Positions 47,101-58,520 of a stretch of 64,000 bases of DNA are shown here, in pieces. Within the stretch, counting starts at the first letter, position 1, and the number at the start of each line of letters is the position of its first letter. Source of the stretch: Distichodus sexfasciatus (taxonomy: Eukaryota; Chordata; Actinopteri; Characiformes; Distichodontidae); contig JAVGVS010000011.1 in assembly GCA_032718565.1 (NCBI GenBank), forward strand, positions 5,273,869 through 5,337,868, written 5' to 3'. The notes under the pieces are model-generated. The model was not told where the DNA came from, made no database searches, and saw only the letters and a program-made list of their open reading frames with translations. A program made the position numbers and the translations under genes.

Positions 47101-47709
47101 AGTAACATTGATTCTGAAAAAGACTTGAATTGTAGTAGAAGAGTATATTATTCAGTTTTATTTAAAGAAAAACTTGTTAAATTATTACTAGGTTTCATTG
47201 ACAACCAAAATTAAATAAAACTGTGATATGATTGCATTTCTGTAGTTTATTCTACATTAAATTATGCTCAGTTATATCATATTATTGTGATTTACTACAG
47301 TTAGACTTCATTTTACTAGAGTGAGTATATTAGGGCTGCATAAAGTTTATATTTTAAATCTGCTCTTATAAATACAGTAAGATCTAAACTAAATCCCCAA
47401 AACACTTTGTACTAATAATCCACCATACTGGTAACCCTTCATGTGACATGATTGAAGATCAGCCTACATTATTTTGAACTAAATAATTTCTTTTTATTTA
47501 AAAACAGAATGCCTTGATTTATGGAGGTTTCTTTAGAACACTCATCTGGAACATGTGTGGTCTGGATGTGATTTGGTAGTGGGTTTTGCTAGAATCCCAA
47601 TATCGTGAGAACCTTTAATCAATATATAATGCTTTCAAGCTCTATTTTTAATTGTACATTATTTATCTCTCTTTCTGTTTCTCTCTCTCTCTGTGTCTCT
47701 CTATGTCAG

Positions 47710-47839
47710 TTGGGACGACAGCAGCTCTGTCAGCAGTGGGATCAGTGACGCTCTGGACACAGATGAGCTCAACACCAGCTCCACTCTCAGCTCCTACCTT
47801 CCCACCCCCTCTGCCCCCCACAGGAACATAGAGGAGCAG
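47710..47839 (+). CDS. nav2: nav2 exon 11 of window: SWDDSSSVSSGISD segment
   Basis: A 130-nt exon encoding (S)WDDSSSVSSGISDALDTDE followed by LNTSSTLSSYLPTPSAPHRN and IEEQ. Mammalian NAV2 reads SWDDSSSVSSGISDTIDN.., nearly identical at the start. The acceptor CTCTATGTCAG has a strong CT-rich tract; the donor is CAG|GTGAGG. Phase 2 in, phase 0 out. The acidic/Ser-rich composition suggests a disordered, phosphorylatable segment. Confidence 0.96.
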
Positions 47840-48065
47840 GTGAGGATCACAGACATCACCTTTAATGCTGTCTTTAGCCTCATTTGTTTACCTGGTTCTC
47901 TGTAGTGTTTTGTTTTCAGTATTTGTTTAATGCATGTGAATGACACACAGTTTGCATGAATTATTCTCCGGGTCACTTAACTTAGTCCTGATGGTTTCAT
48001 TCACAGTCAATCGGTGTGGTTCCTGCTCTCATCTCTCATAGGTCACACCAGCAGCACTTAAGAAT

Positions 48066-48345
48066 AGGGATGTAACGATGCTATGATCTACATCGATACT
48101 GTGGTTTAATGATCAGTGAGCCAAGAGCATTGGTCCAAAATGAAAACATTGATCAGACATTATACATATTGTAGTGTCGCTTGCCAAACATATTGAAGAT
48201 TTATTATTTAATATGAATGGAAGGGACAGCATATGATATTGTCTGTCTCCTGAACTGAATCTAATTGAAATCAGATCTTATCATACTTTGTTAGATCGTC
48301 AGACATCAAATCATTGTACATTGAATTGATATATCCTATCGTGAT
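48066..48345. mobile_element. hAT-like MITE fragment, copy 1
   Basis: Begins AGGGATGTAACGATGCTATG and contains TATGAATGGAAGG, GTCTCCTGAACTGAATC and GAAATCAGATC. The same landmarks in the same order occur at 53546-53745. The right terminus was not found. Confidence 0.5.
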
Positions 48346-49738
48346 GAAACATGGGAGTTATATCTCACTTCACAGCTTATTACTGCAAGTTTCGTTGCTC
48401 GATTAATCAAAAGTGAACTGTTATTATAGTTATTATTAATGTTGCTGTAAGGGGTGATGAAGGCACAAGTTAAGCGTTTAAAATTACAGTATCAGACTAA
48501 CGACCTGAAACAAATCAAATAAAAGAGCGAAACCGAACAAAACCTAAACTGAGTAGAAATTATTCAAACCAAAGACAGAACTCCAACCTCAACAGATGCA
48601 AAACAGCAGAGAAGACGACACAGGAAACAGATGCAAAACAGCTCAGAAAACAGTCAAAACCCAGACAAAGGGTAAAGACAGACTTAAATAAGGATAAACA
48701 CAGGTGAAACATTATGGCAGATGTTCCATAAACGCACAATGATGAGAGGACGGCTACCGGCCTAAATTTTATGAACATTTATGTCCAGTAGATCAAGCTT
48801 GCTTTTTTCATTCTTGTTACTCGTTACCATAGATCTCAGATTTATTTGGGTTTCAAGTTGTGTTTCAAGTCCCCCACAAATACATCCACAAATTAAACTC
48901 TTAATGTGACAAATATATAACATTTGCTATTTCTAGATCAAGAGTAATACTGAACTGCCATTAAAATTGACCAAGTGAATAGGTTTACGATGAGTGAAAC
49001 AATAAGCAAACTCTCACACAATGATGTACCAAGACAGGCAATAATGGGTATAATGTTACACGGTGGATACATTTAGACACCGACGATAGTGAAACAGGTG
49101 ATGCAGCGCCGGCAGAGCAAAACAGGACTGACAATAATCAACCATAAAGCCAGACATAAATAAAATTAGATAAACCTCTGGCTTGATGATACCTTCTCTG
49201 CAAAGTGGAGAATGACGACAGTTGTGCAGTTGTGGTGATCTTATTAGCCTCAGGTGGTGCATTATAAAGTCTTTCAGGTTTAAGGCTTTTAATTTAATCT
49301 GTAGCGTCTCTGTTTGTCATTACATACAGTCAGACCCAGGCTTTGATCCTCCCGGCGTTGTTCTGGTGACAGACCCGTGGGTTTTGTGGCATTGCTCATT
49401 AGATTCAATGTTGGTGGGCTGTTATCAGTAAGAGATTCTGAATCCGTGGGTCATCCGTTCATTTGTTTTTTACATTAAAAACGAAAAACTGAAAACGCAC
49501 GTCTTCTTCAAAATTTGTTGAATGTTGACCAGACCAGAGTGAAAAAATGAATGAGTCATTTTCCGATTTTCCATTTGGCACTAAAATGAAGTATGGACGA
49601 AAGAGAAAACACAGACTCATATTCCCTTTTTTATCTAACGCAAGTGGCACGACCTGGAAGTGACCCTTACATGTGGTCAATCAAAGTTTTTACCGATCAT
49701 AAGTGGATATCTTTGTTTTGTTCTTTGTTCTTCTATTG

Positions 49739-49889
49739 AGGTATTGTTCCCAAACACTGTTCCTTGGGCGCTGCCCATGTCAGCTGTCCACTGCACCTTC
49801 ATGGATGGGTTAAATTTAAAGGTCAGATTTTCTTGTGTTGCACTGTGTGCTGTGGTATTTTCACAATGACAAATAATCCCTCACTTTCC
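49739..49889 (+). mobile_element. tRNA-derived SINE, family A, 3' portion
   Basis: Plus-strand body only: CATGTCAGCTGTCCACTGCA, ATGGATGGGTTAAATTTAAA, GCACTGTGTGCTGTGG and TTCACAATGACAAATAATCC. The tRNA-like head is missing. Confidence 0.75.
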
Positions 49890-50002
49890 CACTTTTATTG
49901 TCATCGGCAGCTTTATACATGTACAAATTCTGATGAGACAGTTTTTTTACTGTATATATAGTGATACAGTGTTATATTTATATATAAGTGAGTAAATTGA
50001 AG

Positions 50003-50212
50003 TGAGTGAGTATTTGTCATTGTGAACACACCACAGCACAGCACACAGTGCATCACAACGAAATGTGACCTCTGCATTTGACCCATCTGTGAGGATGCAG
50101 TGGTCAGCGCCCAGGGAGCAGTGCTTGGGGACAGTACATTGGTCATGAGTACCTCTGTGGTACCTTTACCAGTCCAGGACCCTCCGATCACGAGGTGAAC
50201 TCCCTAAACCTG
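50003..50212 (-). mobile_element. tRNA-derived SINE, family A
   Basis: On the minus strand it has GGTTTAGGGAGTTCACCTCG, GGACTGGTAAAGGTACCACA, GTACTGTCCCCAAGCACTGC, GGTCACATTTCGTTGTGATG and TTCACAATGACAAATACTCA. It is nearly complete apart from a short deletion at the B box. Confidence 0.85.
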
Positions 50213-51603
50213 AAAATCCTGACTCTACTCCTTCGTGTGATTAGTATTGCTCATAATGTGTTAGGCAACATACTGCAACATTCAACAAAAAACAGAGAAC
50301 AAAATGTGACAGTACAGTAGATACAAATTGGATAGCGACTTCTTAAACCTTTTTTTCATAGCCTTGAAAACAACTGTTGAAAATAATGTGCTTTAGGGTT
50401 TTTGAACAAAAACGAATGAACAATTGATACATTAATTGTTCGGCTCTGCTGCAGCCGAGTACTCTGTTAGCATGACTCAGCGTGCTGGCTCCCTTTCCGG
50501 CTTTACAAGTTCTGGGTACATCAGCGTTTGCTGGGTAAATTGGACGGTGTGGTGTGACTGTGCCAAGCTCAAAGCATCTGTGTGCAAGGACTTCCTTCAG
50601 GATCCCTTCATGACGTTCCGGCTCATTGAATAGCGGCAAGTCCAAATGCTTAGCGATGTGAGTCAGCAGCACATGCTTCGCTTTTCAACTCTTGAGCTCA
50701 GGTTTGAGCGAAAATATTCAGAATAATTTGTGTGTTATTGCTTCTTTTGTTTTTCACATTAAAAAACATTTTGTTAGTATTTGTTTCCAAAACCAAAGTT
50801 TAATTTTGTTTTGTAATTTTCCTTTTTCCTATTTGCCATTTTGCTTTCAAATTAAAAATGAGAAAAATGGAAAGTGCCTCACTTTTCTTTACTTTAAACC
50901 CAGGTCTGTGCAAAGAAGTGCAGAAAATTCATGTATCATTTGTTTGGTTGTTTTTCACCCAAAAATGTTTTTTTTTCCGGTATTTGCTTTCAAAAACTAC
51001 AGTGAGAAAAAAACGAATAGCATATCATTTTCTGATTATTTTGTGCTCAAATAAAAAAAGTTATTTATTGCTGTTTTCAAATCTAGTTAAAGGCTTCATG
51101 TTCAGAGATGACTACACTAACAGATGAATCAAATTTGGTTCAGACGTTAACAGAGACAAACGCTTGGCATGAGCTAATGTTGCACTAAAGCATCCAGAGA
51201 TCATTCGGAATCCATGTATCATTTGTTCATTCATTATTTCCAATAACTCAATTGTTCACTGAAAAAGCAAAAACACTAAAACGGGGATTCATGAAGATCT
51301 TCAGATGCTTTAGTACATCAACTTTTGAACGTCTGACCCGAGTGTGATTCGTCTGTTAGCGCACATCCATCTGTTGTAGCATGTAGCCTTCACCCAGATG
51401 TGAAAACAGATGCGAAAAAGTCAGCGCTCCTCCAGTTCTCCGACATGCACCTCCATGTTTCATTTGTTTTCGGGTCCAGATGCAGCGTCGCGTGCCAGCA
51501 CATGATTTAAAACGCAAACACGCGAACAAAGTCACGGGCCAAAAACTCAGAAACACAGGCTAAAGGTCTGTCTTCTTTCACTTCAACACATCCAGCAGTC
51601 TTG

Positions 51604-51636
<33 letters not shown>

Positions 51637-52447
51637 CCCTTCTTTGTTCCTCCTCCTCTTCAGACAGAGTTTGGATTTATTGGATAAGTGTTGAGATAAC
51701 AGTGTTTTGGACTGGTCCTGATAACAACTGGAGGCCATTAAAATTCCTTCCCTGGCAATGATGTTTTATGAGTATTTTCAGTAGCACTTGAACAATGGCC
51801 TGCTCAGAAGCGATATGATGTCATCTTTGGCCCGATCTGGAACGGTGCAGAGATCCAGCACGTTTGTTTATTTGGGGAAGTGTGTGTAAAGGATCTCCAG
51901 CTCCGACTCCGACTCTGACTCCGGCTCCATGTCATCCAGTCTCCCGACGACAGCCGATCTTGTTGATGTAAATGACGCAAATTTGTCGTCTGCTCTAATG
52001 TCCGGCTCGGATTGTTTCAAATGGATTCTCAAATTTAGGTTCTTCTTTAAGACTATGACTCATATCAGGCATATGCTGATGCAATTAATCAGGCCCTCAC
52101 CTCCGTCACACAGCTTCAAACACTTAACCGTACGGCTGGCTTTGAGAGAGAAGGTTTCTTGCTTGCTAGCAGGGATTAGAAAGCAGAGTGGAGTAGTTAA
52201 AGTTGTAAAGAACCTTTTTATTTTTCAAGTATGTTTGTTGATTTTCACACATTTTTTCCGTAGGGTTAAAATACAGTGGCCGAGAGAGGCCAATGCAATA
52301 CAGTTTTTTTTTTAAAAGTACTTCAAAGCAACAAAACATATTCATCAAGTTCAAAAACACTGCAATTTTGACGCTACAGAAATTCAGAAAACACTTTCAT
52401 CAAAATGACAACAGGCTCCACATTTTACAAACGCACTGCAAATATGG

Positions 52448-52715
52448 AAAATACATGCAACTTTGGAAACAGTCACAACACAACGGGAGTGTTTCCAGGA
52501 GACTTTTTTTTCAGAAGGTCACATGCTTTTCATCTGTATGGCGCTGAAGCGGTGGAAACGAGAGATTTATATTTGAGATATAAATGACTGCCATGGTTTA
52601 ATCACACATAGTTATATGTGCAGGAACTCATCTTCTCGAAAAGCATGTGACCACCTGGAAAAAGTCTCCTGGAAACACTTCCGTTGTGTTGTGTACGTCC
52701 AAAGTTGTGTTTTAG
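52448..52715. mobile_element. foldback element with long inverted arms
   Basis: The left arm contains CAACTTTGGAAACAGTCACA, ACACAACGGGAGTGTTTCCA, GGAGACTTTTTTTTCAGAAG and GTCACATGCTTTTC. The right arm is its reverse complement, running from GAAAAGCATGTGACCACCTG to CCAAAGTTGTG. The arms are imperfect, about 85-90% by eye. The loop is about 110 bp with no coding capacity. Confidence 0.75.
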
Positions 52716-53050
52716 CAGATCTGCTTATATACCAGTACATATGTAATTGAAGCATCAAAAAAATCTGATTGAAATCCCCTTTGCCTTCCTATCATTCCAC
52801 CTCAAAATCACAAGGTATTTGAAGATTAGGAGAAAAAAAAACCCAAAAAATAATTATAAGAACCTCTTGATGAGGTGCAATACAGGCTCTATAAATAGAG
52901 CCCTTTTTTCAACATTTCAGCTTGTTTCCTCACTTATTCATCAAGTCATGTTTTCTTTCTTGCTCTTTCTTTTCTCATTATCTTCACATACTTTGCAGTT
53001 GTCTCTTTTGTTTCTAAAGGAATTTCTATTTTTGCTTTCTGTTCAAGCAG

Positions 53051-53351
53051 CTCCAGACGGACACAGAGAAGCAGACCACCCTGGATTGCAAGACGGCCTG
53101 GAGCAGCGACGATCTCAGGCGCCCTGACGGCTGCCCGGACCCCGGCATCAAGATGGAAGCCGGTTCGAAGTGGTGCCGCCCGGCGGATTTCTCCGACCAA
53201 TCGGATCGCAGCTTGGCCGGCTGCAAAACATCCTCAATCTCTCAGACGGGCTCCTGGAGGCGGGGGATGAGTGCGCAGGTGGGGGTGACCTGTCCACGGA
53301 GTAAAGCTCCCACTCCAACCAACTGCAGCACCATGAAGGTTCATGGTAACG
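53051..53351 (+). CDS. nav2: nav2 exon 12 of window: SQTGSWRRGMSAQVG segment
   Basis: A 301-nt exon starting LQTDTEKQTTLDCKTAWSSD and containing GIKMEAGSKWCRPADFSDQS and SISQTGSWRRGMSAQVGVT, ending KVHGNG across the junction. Mammalian NAV2 has VQTDAEK.., GIKMEPGSKWRRNPSDVSDE and ISQTGSWRRGMTAQVGIT in the same order. Four extra Cys residues relative to remembered NAV2 (CKTAW, GCPD, KWCR, GCKT) are a mild oddity. Acceptor TTCAAGCAG, donor AACG|GTACGT. Phase 0 in, phase 1 out. Confidence 0.95.
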
Positions 53352-53545
53352 GTACGTATGGAAGCGGCCAACATTTTACAAAATTTATGAGATTTATGGG
53401 AACTCATGTGCAAGTTATGAACTTTGTTTCAAGTGACTGTTTCTACTAAAAAAGCTAGTTTGTTGCCAAAAAAAAAGGTTGAGAGGTTTTTCACGGATCT
53501 AAAAACTGCGTTGCACCTAATATAATGTGTTCATGTTGTAATAAG

Positions 53546-53745
53546 TAGGGGTGTAACGATACATCAATCTGGATATGTCGATTCATCATTGATTAGAGCT
53601 CATACATATTGTAATATTACAATTATTATCGAACAAGAGGTTTAACTTTATTTAAAGAGAATATTGTTTTATGGTTGATATGAATGGAAGTGATCTCACA
53701 TCGATTGCTGGCTTCTGAATCGAATCGAAATCGTGTCGTAGCAGC
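53546..53745. mobile_element. hAT-like MITE fragment, copy 2
   Basis: Begins TAGGGGTGTAACGATACATC and contains GATATGAATGGAAGTGATCT, TGGCTTCTGAATCGAATCG and GAAATCGTGTCG. It is related to the fragment at 48066-48345. No right terminus is seen. Confidence 0.55.
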
Positions 53746-53982
53746 CTTTGTTTGGTGAAAAAAAGAGTATGATTTAGCAAAAGATATTACTTACCAGGAC
53801 AAGACGGTGAAAAGTTTTAAGGACCAAACAGATAAACATATGGAAGTCACACTATTCCCAAAAGTCCTGCTTTCAGAACTGGGAAGTTTGTTTCACCATC
53901 TTACTGCCAGACCCTGGATGAGTTGTGATGCATGTTTTTAATACGATGGAAGATGAGTCATGTTGAACTTGATGGAAAGAGA

Positions 53983-54829
53983 CAGAGGTGGGCAAAGTAG
54001 CTAACTTCATTACTTAAGTGAAAGTACAGATACCACTAGTCAAATGTTACTCCAATACAAGTGAAAGTCGTGCAAATATTTACTTAAGTTAAAGTACTGA
54101 AGTACTTTTTTAAAAAATACTTAAGTATTAAAAGTACATCTCCTACCGCATTGTTGCATTATTGCCACAACACTTACCTAATGTCTCTGACTAGCTTGTA
54201 GAACTTGTAGAATAAGGAATTGATAAAATGTTACAGAATGACACACATCCTACACTGATAAAGAAAACCAGTCATTAGTTAATTTTATTAATTAATTGTA
54301 AGACTACACACCAAACCAAACAGCACGGTAGTGTTCTGACCCAGCTTTGGCAGTGTGAGCACACATATATGTGTTTGTTAATCAGGAGAACAGTGTAATG
54401 CAGCCTGCTCAGAAAATCAACATTCCAACCTACTTAAAACCCAGCTCTACACCTCTAGCTTCATGACTTTCCAACAGCAACAATGTTTTAATCAAGACAG
54501 AAAACAGCAGAACTGTGTGAACTTGGTGTTATAGTTCCAGTCTACAGGCGTGACGTAACCTACTGATTACTGATAGACTGTCAAACAACCAATCACGTTT
54601 TAGAAAAGGGGGAATAACATCCACTTTATCCACAGATTTGAAAGTAACGAGTAACGAGAACCTTGATAGAAATGTAGTGAAGTAAAAGTACAGTATTTGT
54701 CTTGAAAATGTAGTGAAGTGGAAGTCGTAAGTTTCCAAATAAAATACTTCTCAAGTGAAGTACAGATACTCAAAAACTCTACTTAAGTACAGTACTCAAG
54801 TAAATGTACTTAGTTACTGTCCACCTCTG
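53983..54829. mobile_element. non-autonomous hAT element (~847 bp) with 8-bp target duplication
   Basis: Ends are CAGAGGTGGGCAAAGTAG and its inverted counterpart TTACTGTCCACCTCTG, with AAGTAC-rich subterminal repeats (ACTTAAGTA and variants) on both sides. The flanks GAAAGAGA (53975-53982) and GAAAGAGG (54830-54837) agree at 7 of 8 bases, as expected for hAT insertion. The interior has no transposase frame. Confidence 0.88.
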
Positions 54830-54841
54830 GAAAGAGGTCGG

Positions 54842-55028
54842 GGGTGTTTGTGGTCTAGTGGTCAGGATACTCGCCTCTGGACCAAGAGGTCATGAGTTAA
54901 ATCCAGCACTACCACCCCTGGGTCCCTGAGCACGACCCTCAACCCCAAGTTGCTCCAGGGAGACATAAGGAAGATGGAAGCCGCTCTGGATAAGAGCGTC
55001 TGCTAAATGCTGTCACCATAATGTAAAT
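54842..55028 (+). mobile_element. tRNA-derived SINE, family B (V-SINE-like)
   Basis: Head GTGTTTGTGGTCTAGTGGTC with GGATACTCGCC, a degraded B box, CCCTGAGCACGACCCTCAAC, CCCAAGTTGCTCCAGGGAG and the core CTCTGGATAAGAGCGTCTGC with TAAATG. It starts a few bases after the right target duplication of the preceding hAT element. Confidence 0.8.
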
Positions 55029-55531
55029 GATGCTCTAAGAGGACGAGAATTGACATGGTGTGATCATGAACATGTAGGCAAGCTTTTAAATCGACAGGAA
55101 GCCGATACAAGGTGTGTAGTAATGAAGTAGCGTGTGGTTCAGAAAAAAAGGACGTTTGTAATAAACAGTGAGGCGAATTGGGTGTATCTGGGGTTTATTT
55201 GGGGTTAAATAACCACAAACTGTAATCAAGGCCATGGTGGGCTCTGATGTGGTCAGGGCTTGCGTTAGAGTCTGTGTGTCTGTGCTATAACAAGATGCAA
55301 TTACCTGTTAAAAAAGGAGCTTTCCGCTGTGATAATCATCTGATCAGATGCCGTCGTTGTCTACCGTGCGGTACGTAGAGTTTGTGTACAGTAGATTTTC
55401 AGCAGCAGCAGAGTGTGAGGCCTTTGTGGGTTCAGACATGCCCCGGCTTCGCTTGTGCTACTGTGTTCAGAAGTTTTGAAGTGGGGATTTAGACTCACGG
55501 CTGACAACTCGCGATGTTCATCTCCCTGCAG

Positions 55532-56138
55532 GCAAAACAGACGACGCCAAAGTGTCGGAGAAAGGTCGTTTCCCGCCTCGCCCCAACGGCCTCCAGCGCT
55601 CCCCCTCGGAACAGCAGATGCCCTCCGACGAGGTGAAAAAGACACCCTCTGTCTCAAACTCCATCCCCCGGATGCCCACCAACACGTTCGGCTTCAAAAA
55701 GACTGTAACCGCCAGCGGCGCCGTGCTTACTAGCGGCTCGGCTACTCTGGGGAGGATCCCTAAGTCGGCCTTCGCCGGAACTCGGCTGGTTGGTCAACAG
55801 ACAAGTGTAGATGATGGCTACCTTCCTCCCAACGCCCGGACCACCCTCCAGTACCGCAGTCTCCCTCGCCCGAGCCGTGCCAATGGGGGTTTGGGCGCCA
55901 CACGTTCTGCAAATCGCACCGGACCCACCGGCATGGACGCCAGCCTCATCGCTAAGGGCACAGCCACGCTGCCCAGTGCGAAGAGCCGGGGCTCTGTTAG
56001 GTCCCCTACAGGCACTGCCAATCAGACAGACCGTGAGAAGGGGGTGCTGTCTGATGCAGAGAGCCTGGCACACAAAGCCAGTGGCAGCGCTCAGGTGGGC
56101 AGACAGACTGGAGGAATGTCATCTCCTACTTTGCGCAG
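55532..56138 (+). CDS. nav2: nav2 exon 13 of window: LQYRSLPRPS serine-rich exon
   Basis: A 607-nt exon of about 202 codons. It opens GKTDDAKVSEKGRFPPRP, then NTFGFKKTVTASGAVLTSGS with ATLGRIPKSA, DDGYLPPNARTTLQYRSLPR with PSRANG, NQTDREKGVLSDAESLAHKA, and ends SPTLR plus AG. Mammalian NAV2 has each block in the same order (NSFGFKK, SATLGKIPKS, TNLQYRSLPRPS, NQTDKEKGISSDNES, ASPTLRR). Codons are notably GC-rich compared with the AT-rich introns. Acceptor CTCCCTGCAG, donor AG|GTGAGA. Phase 1 in, phase 2 out. Confidence 0.96.
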
Positions 56139-56276
56139 GTGAGACTTCGCGAGGTTCAATGGGATGAGAAAATTGAACGTACGATGGAGTGGTTTAGCAT
56201 TTGGCCTGTGGGTTTGTGTTTGCTTGCAGCGGAATTAGGGCTATCTGCAGTGACCTAGACGGCTCAGCAGAGTGCA

Positions 56277-56665
56277 GAAGCCACAACACAAATATAAAAG
56301 CCACAATCAAAATGCAAAAGCCACAACACAACTGCACATGCCTCAAAGCAAATGTAAAACCACAAGACAAATGCAAACGCCACGATCAAATGCAGAAGTC
56401 ACAAGCAAAATGCAAAAGCTGTAACACAAATGCAGAAGCTACAACACAAGTACAAAAGCTACAACACAAGTGCAAAAGCTACAACACAAGTGCAAAAGCT
56501 ACAACAAATGCAGAGGCTACAACACAAATGCAAAAGCTACAACACAAATGCAGAAGCTACAACACAAACGCAAAAGCTACAACACAAATGCAGAAGCTAC
56601 AGCACAAATGCAAATGCTGCGACTGAAATGCAACAGCCACAACACAGATACCAAAGCCACAGCGT
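56277..56665. repeat. 20-bp minisatellite, about 19 units
   Basis: Units resemble ACAACACAAATGCAAAAGCT, with variation at the A/G of AAGCT, AATGC versus AGTGC, and GCC versus GCT. Because 20 is not a multiple of three, three units make one 60-nt coding period, giving open frames in all + frames. These open frames are not genes. Confidence 0.95.
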
Positions 56666-57956
56666 AAATGAAAACGCAAACCTCCTGTCACTAACTGGTG
56701 CCAAATTCTAATGCTAATAAAATGTAAATCTGATCTTAAATTGTGCTAAATAATATGCAGTATCACTTATCTATCTGATGAGCTTAATAAGGCAGTAGAA
56801 GAACTGCAGTTTTGTAGTCTTCTGAGATTCTTCGGAGATTGGGGTTTGACGCAGCTGATATCAACAGATCTGATTAACGCCATTCAACAGCGTCTGTGGG
56901 ACGCTGCAGCTCCTCTTTATGAAAAGCCAGTCACTGCTCTTTCTGGAATGGCTCATTTGGTAAACACAAAGGCTGTTTCTAAATCTTGTCTGGTCTACTG
57001 TTAGAGCAGACACAGTCACGTTTCTACCTTAGCAGTTTGACGTCAAGTCGCGCCAAAGACTTGAAAGGCTGCTGTTTAAAACCTGTTTCTCCAGTAGCGT
57101 AACCCAGCCCTGTTAGACGGGCACATGGACTAAAACGAACGAAAGTCTGATCAGATCGAGCCCCAGCCAACCCCAATAACCCAAAGCTGGCAGTTGACTA
57201 GAGAGCGTCCGTAAAAACATTTCCACACAAAAGAGCTCCACACAGTCGAACCCAAGCTGTTCACATCGGCTGACCATCAAAATTTTCGTCAAATTTTCTT
57301 GGCATTTGTTTGGTCTGTGTGGACCAGGGCTAATCTCCAGTCTGGGAGCGAGGAGCTGTGTTTGCTTAGTGCTCTGACTGATTTCTTCTCGTAGCGACAT
57401 CGAGCCAGACTTGAGATAGACTGATCTTATCAGCCAGTCGACTCATGAAGTAATGAGAGAACAAGCAAGCGCCGCTCCTCTAATCTCTGAGCACCATCGT
57501 GCTTATCTCACATTTCCTTTACGTATTAAGAGGTTGTGTATATGTTCCCTAAAATCCAATTTACACTGCTGCATTATTTTGTTTGATAAATTCACTCATT
57601 TAAAATTTCTAATTAAATCCCAAACCCAAAAAACACGTTTTTTTCTCATATTTGTTTAAAAAAAATGAAAAATTAATGAGTCATTTTCCATTTTGCACTC
57701 AAATAAAAAAATGGAAAAAAAAAACAGAAAAATGAATCTTTAAACAGTGTTTGCTTTAGGGATGCTCCGATCCAACCTTTTCCATTTCCGATACTTCTGA
57801 TGCCAATACTTGGGCTTTGGGTATCGGTGGATTTTTGGGTACCGATCCGAGTTTGTATTTCTCTGTGAGTAGGACTTTAAGATTATTCTGTCATGAAATA
57901 CTTGACTTACATACTGTTTTCCTAAGTAAAACAATGTAGTAATTACACACCCATAT

Positions 57957-58207
57957 TCATTCATTCATTCTCTGAACCGCTGAATCCCAACAGAGATTGT
58001 GAGGGGACCACCAGGCTGGTGCCAACACACCACTGTCACTCACACCTTATGTGGCCAATTTAGAACCGCCAATTAACCTATGGTGCATGCTTTTGGACTG
58101 TGGGAGGAAACCGGACCACCCGGAGGAAACCCACACGGAGAGAGCATGCAAACTCCACACAGAAAGGCCCCACGGCTGACCTGGGGACCTGCGCCACCGT
58201 GCCGCCC
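57957..58207. repeat. family C dispersed repeat, near complete
   Basis: Begins with an ATTC run (TCATTCATTCATTC), then CTGAACCGCTGAATCCC, TGCTTTTGGACTGTGGGAGG, AAACCGGACCACCCGGAGGA, GCATGCAAACTCCACACAGA and a GCCACCGTGCCGCCC end. This is a very common fish repeat with an unassigned class; a tRNA-like right end is possible. Fragments occur at 25807-25930 and, inverted, at 9587-9715. Confidence 0.75.
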
Positions 58208-58520
58208 ATGTCAAAATATTTATTATTAAAATAATATCTCAAAAATGATTTGTTTAAACACAGTTCTATAATTGTGTGATGTTCCCTAATCCTGCGGCAC
58301 TAAAACCATCAGGTTATCAAGTCGTTATTGGACCGATATCCTATCCACATATTGAATCGGTGCAGCCCTAGTTTGCTTATCTCAATGTTAGAAGATGAAT
58401 CTGTGAATCTTTTATCTATGCTTATCTCAGCGTTAAAAGATTCACTTTTGAATCGTTTACTAGTAATATAAAGCAATGTTGTTAGTTAACCCTGTTTCTG
58501 TACCTTTTTTGCATCTGCAG

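Larger units (their letters stand above)
33020..47709 (+). other. nav2: intron 10-11 (14,690 bp), the largest intron in the window
   Basis: Holds SINE family A copies (33660-33796, 35304-35495, 37851-37960, 38853-39047), a reversed family B piece (33912-34015), TGGGGA/TCCCCA repeats (35614-35905), a GA-rich diverged tandem repeat (37007-37460), a TG/TA microsatellite (40832-40920), a ~2.1-kb minisatellite (41980-44160) and a GA/AG-rich stretch (44500-44600). From 45500 to 47660 nothing is recognised. No exon is supported. Confidence 0.75.
47840..53050 (+). other. nav2: intron 11-12 (5,211 bp)
   Basis: Contains a hAT-like left end (48066-48345), SINE family A copies (49739-49889, 50003-50212), a CT run (51604-51632) and a foldback element (52448-52715). 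AT-rich stretches between 50690 and 51080 carry several near-repeats of AAAATG and TTTTC type without clear class. The acceptor tract is TGCTTTCTGTTCAAGCAG. Confidence 0.75.
53352..55531 (+). other. nav2: intron 12-13 (2,180 bp)
   Basis: About half consists of mobile elements: a hAT-like MITE fragment (53546-53745), a complete hAT MITE with 8-bp duplications (53983-54829) and an adjacent family B SINE (54842-55028). The rest shows nothing recognisable. The acceptor tract is TTCATCTCCCTGCAG. Confidence 0.8.
56139..58520 (+). other. nav2: intron 13-14 (2,382 bp)
   Basis: Contains a 20-bp minisatellite (56277-56665), a GGGATGCTCCGATCC / TATCGGTGGA-type hAT-like fragment around 57759-57850 and a family C dispersed repeat (57957-58207). 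The rest is not recognised. The acceptor is CATCTGCAG after a T-rich tract. Confidence 0.75.
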
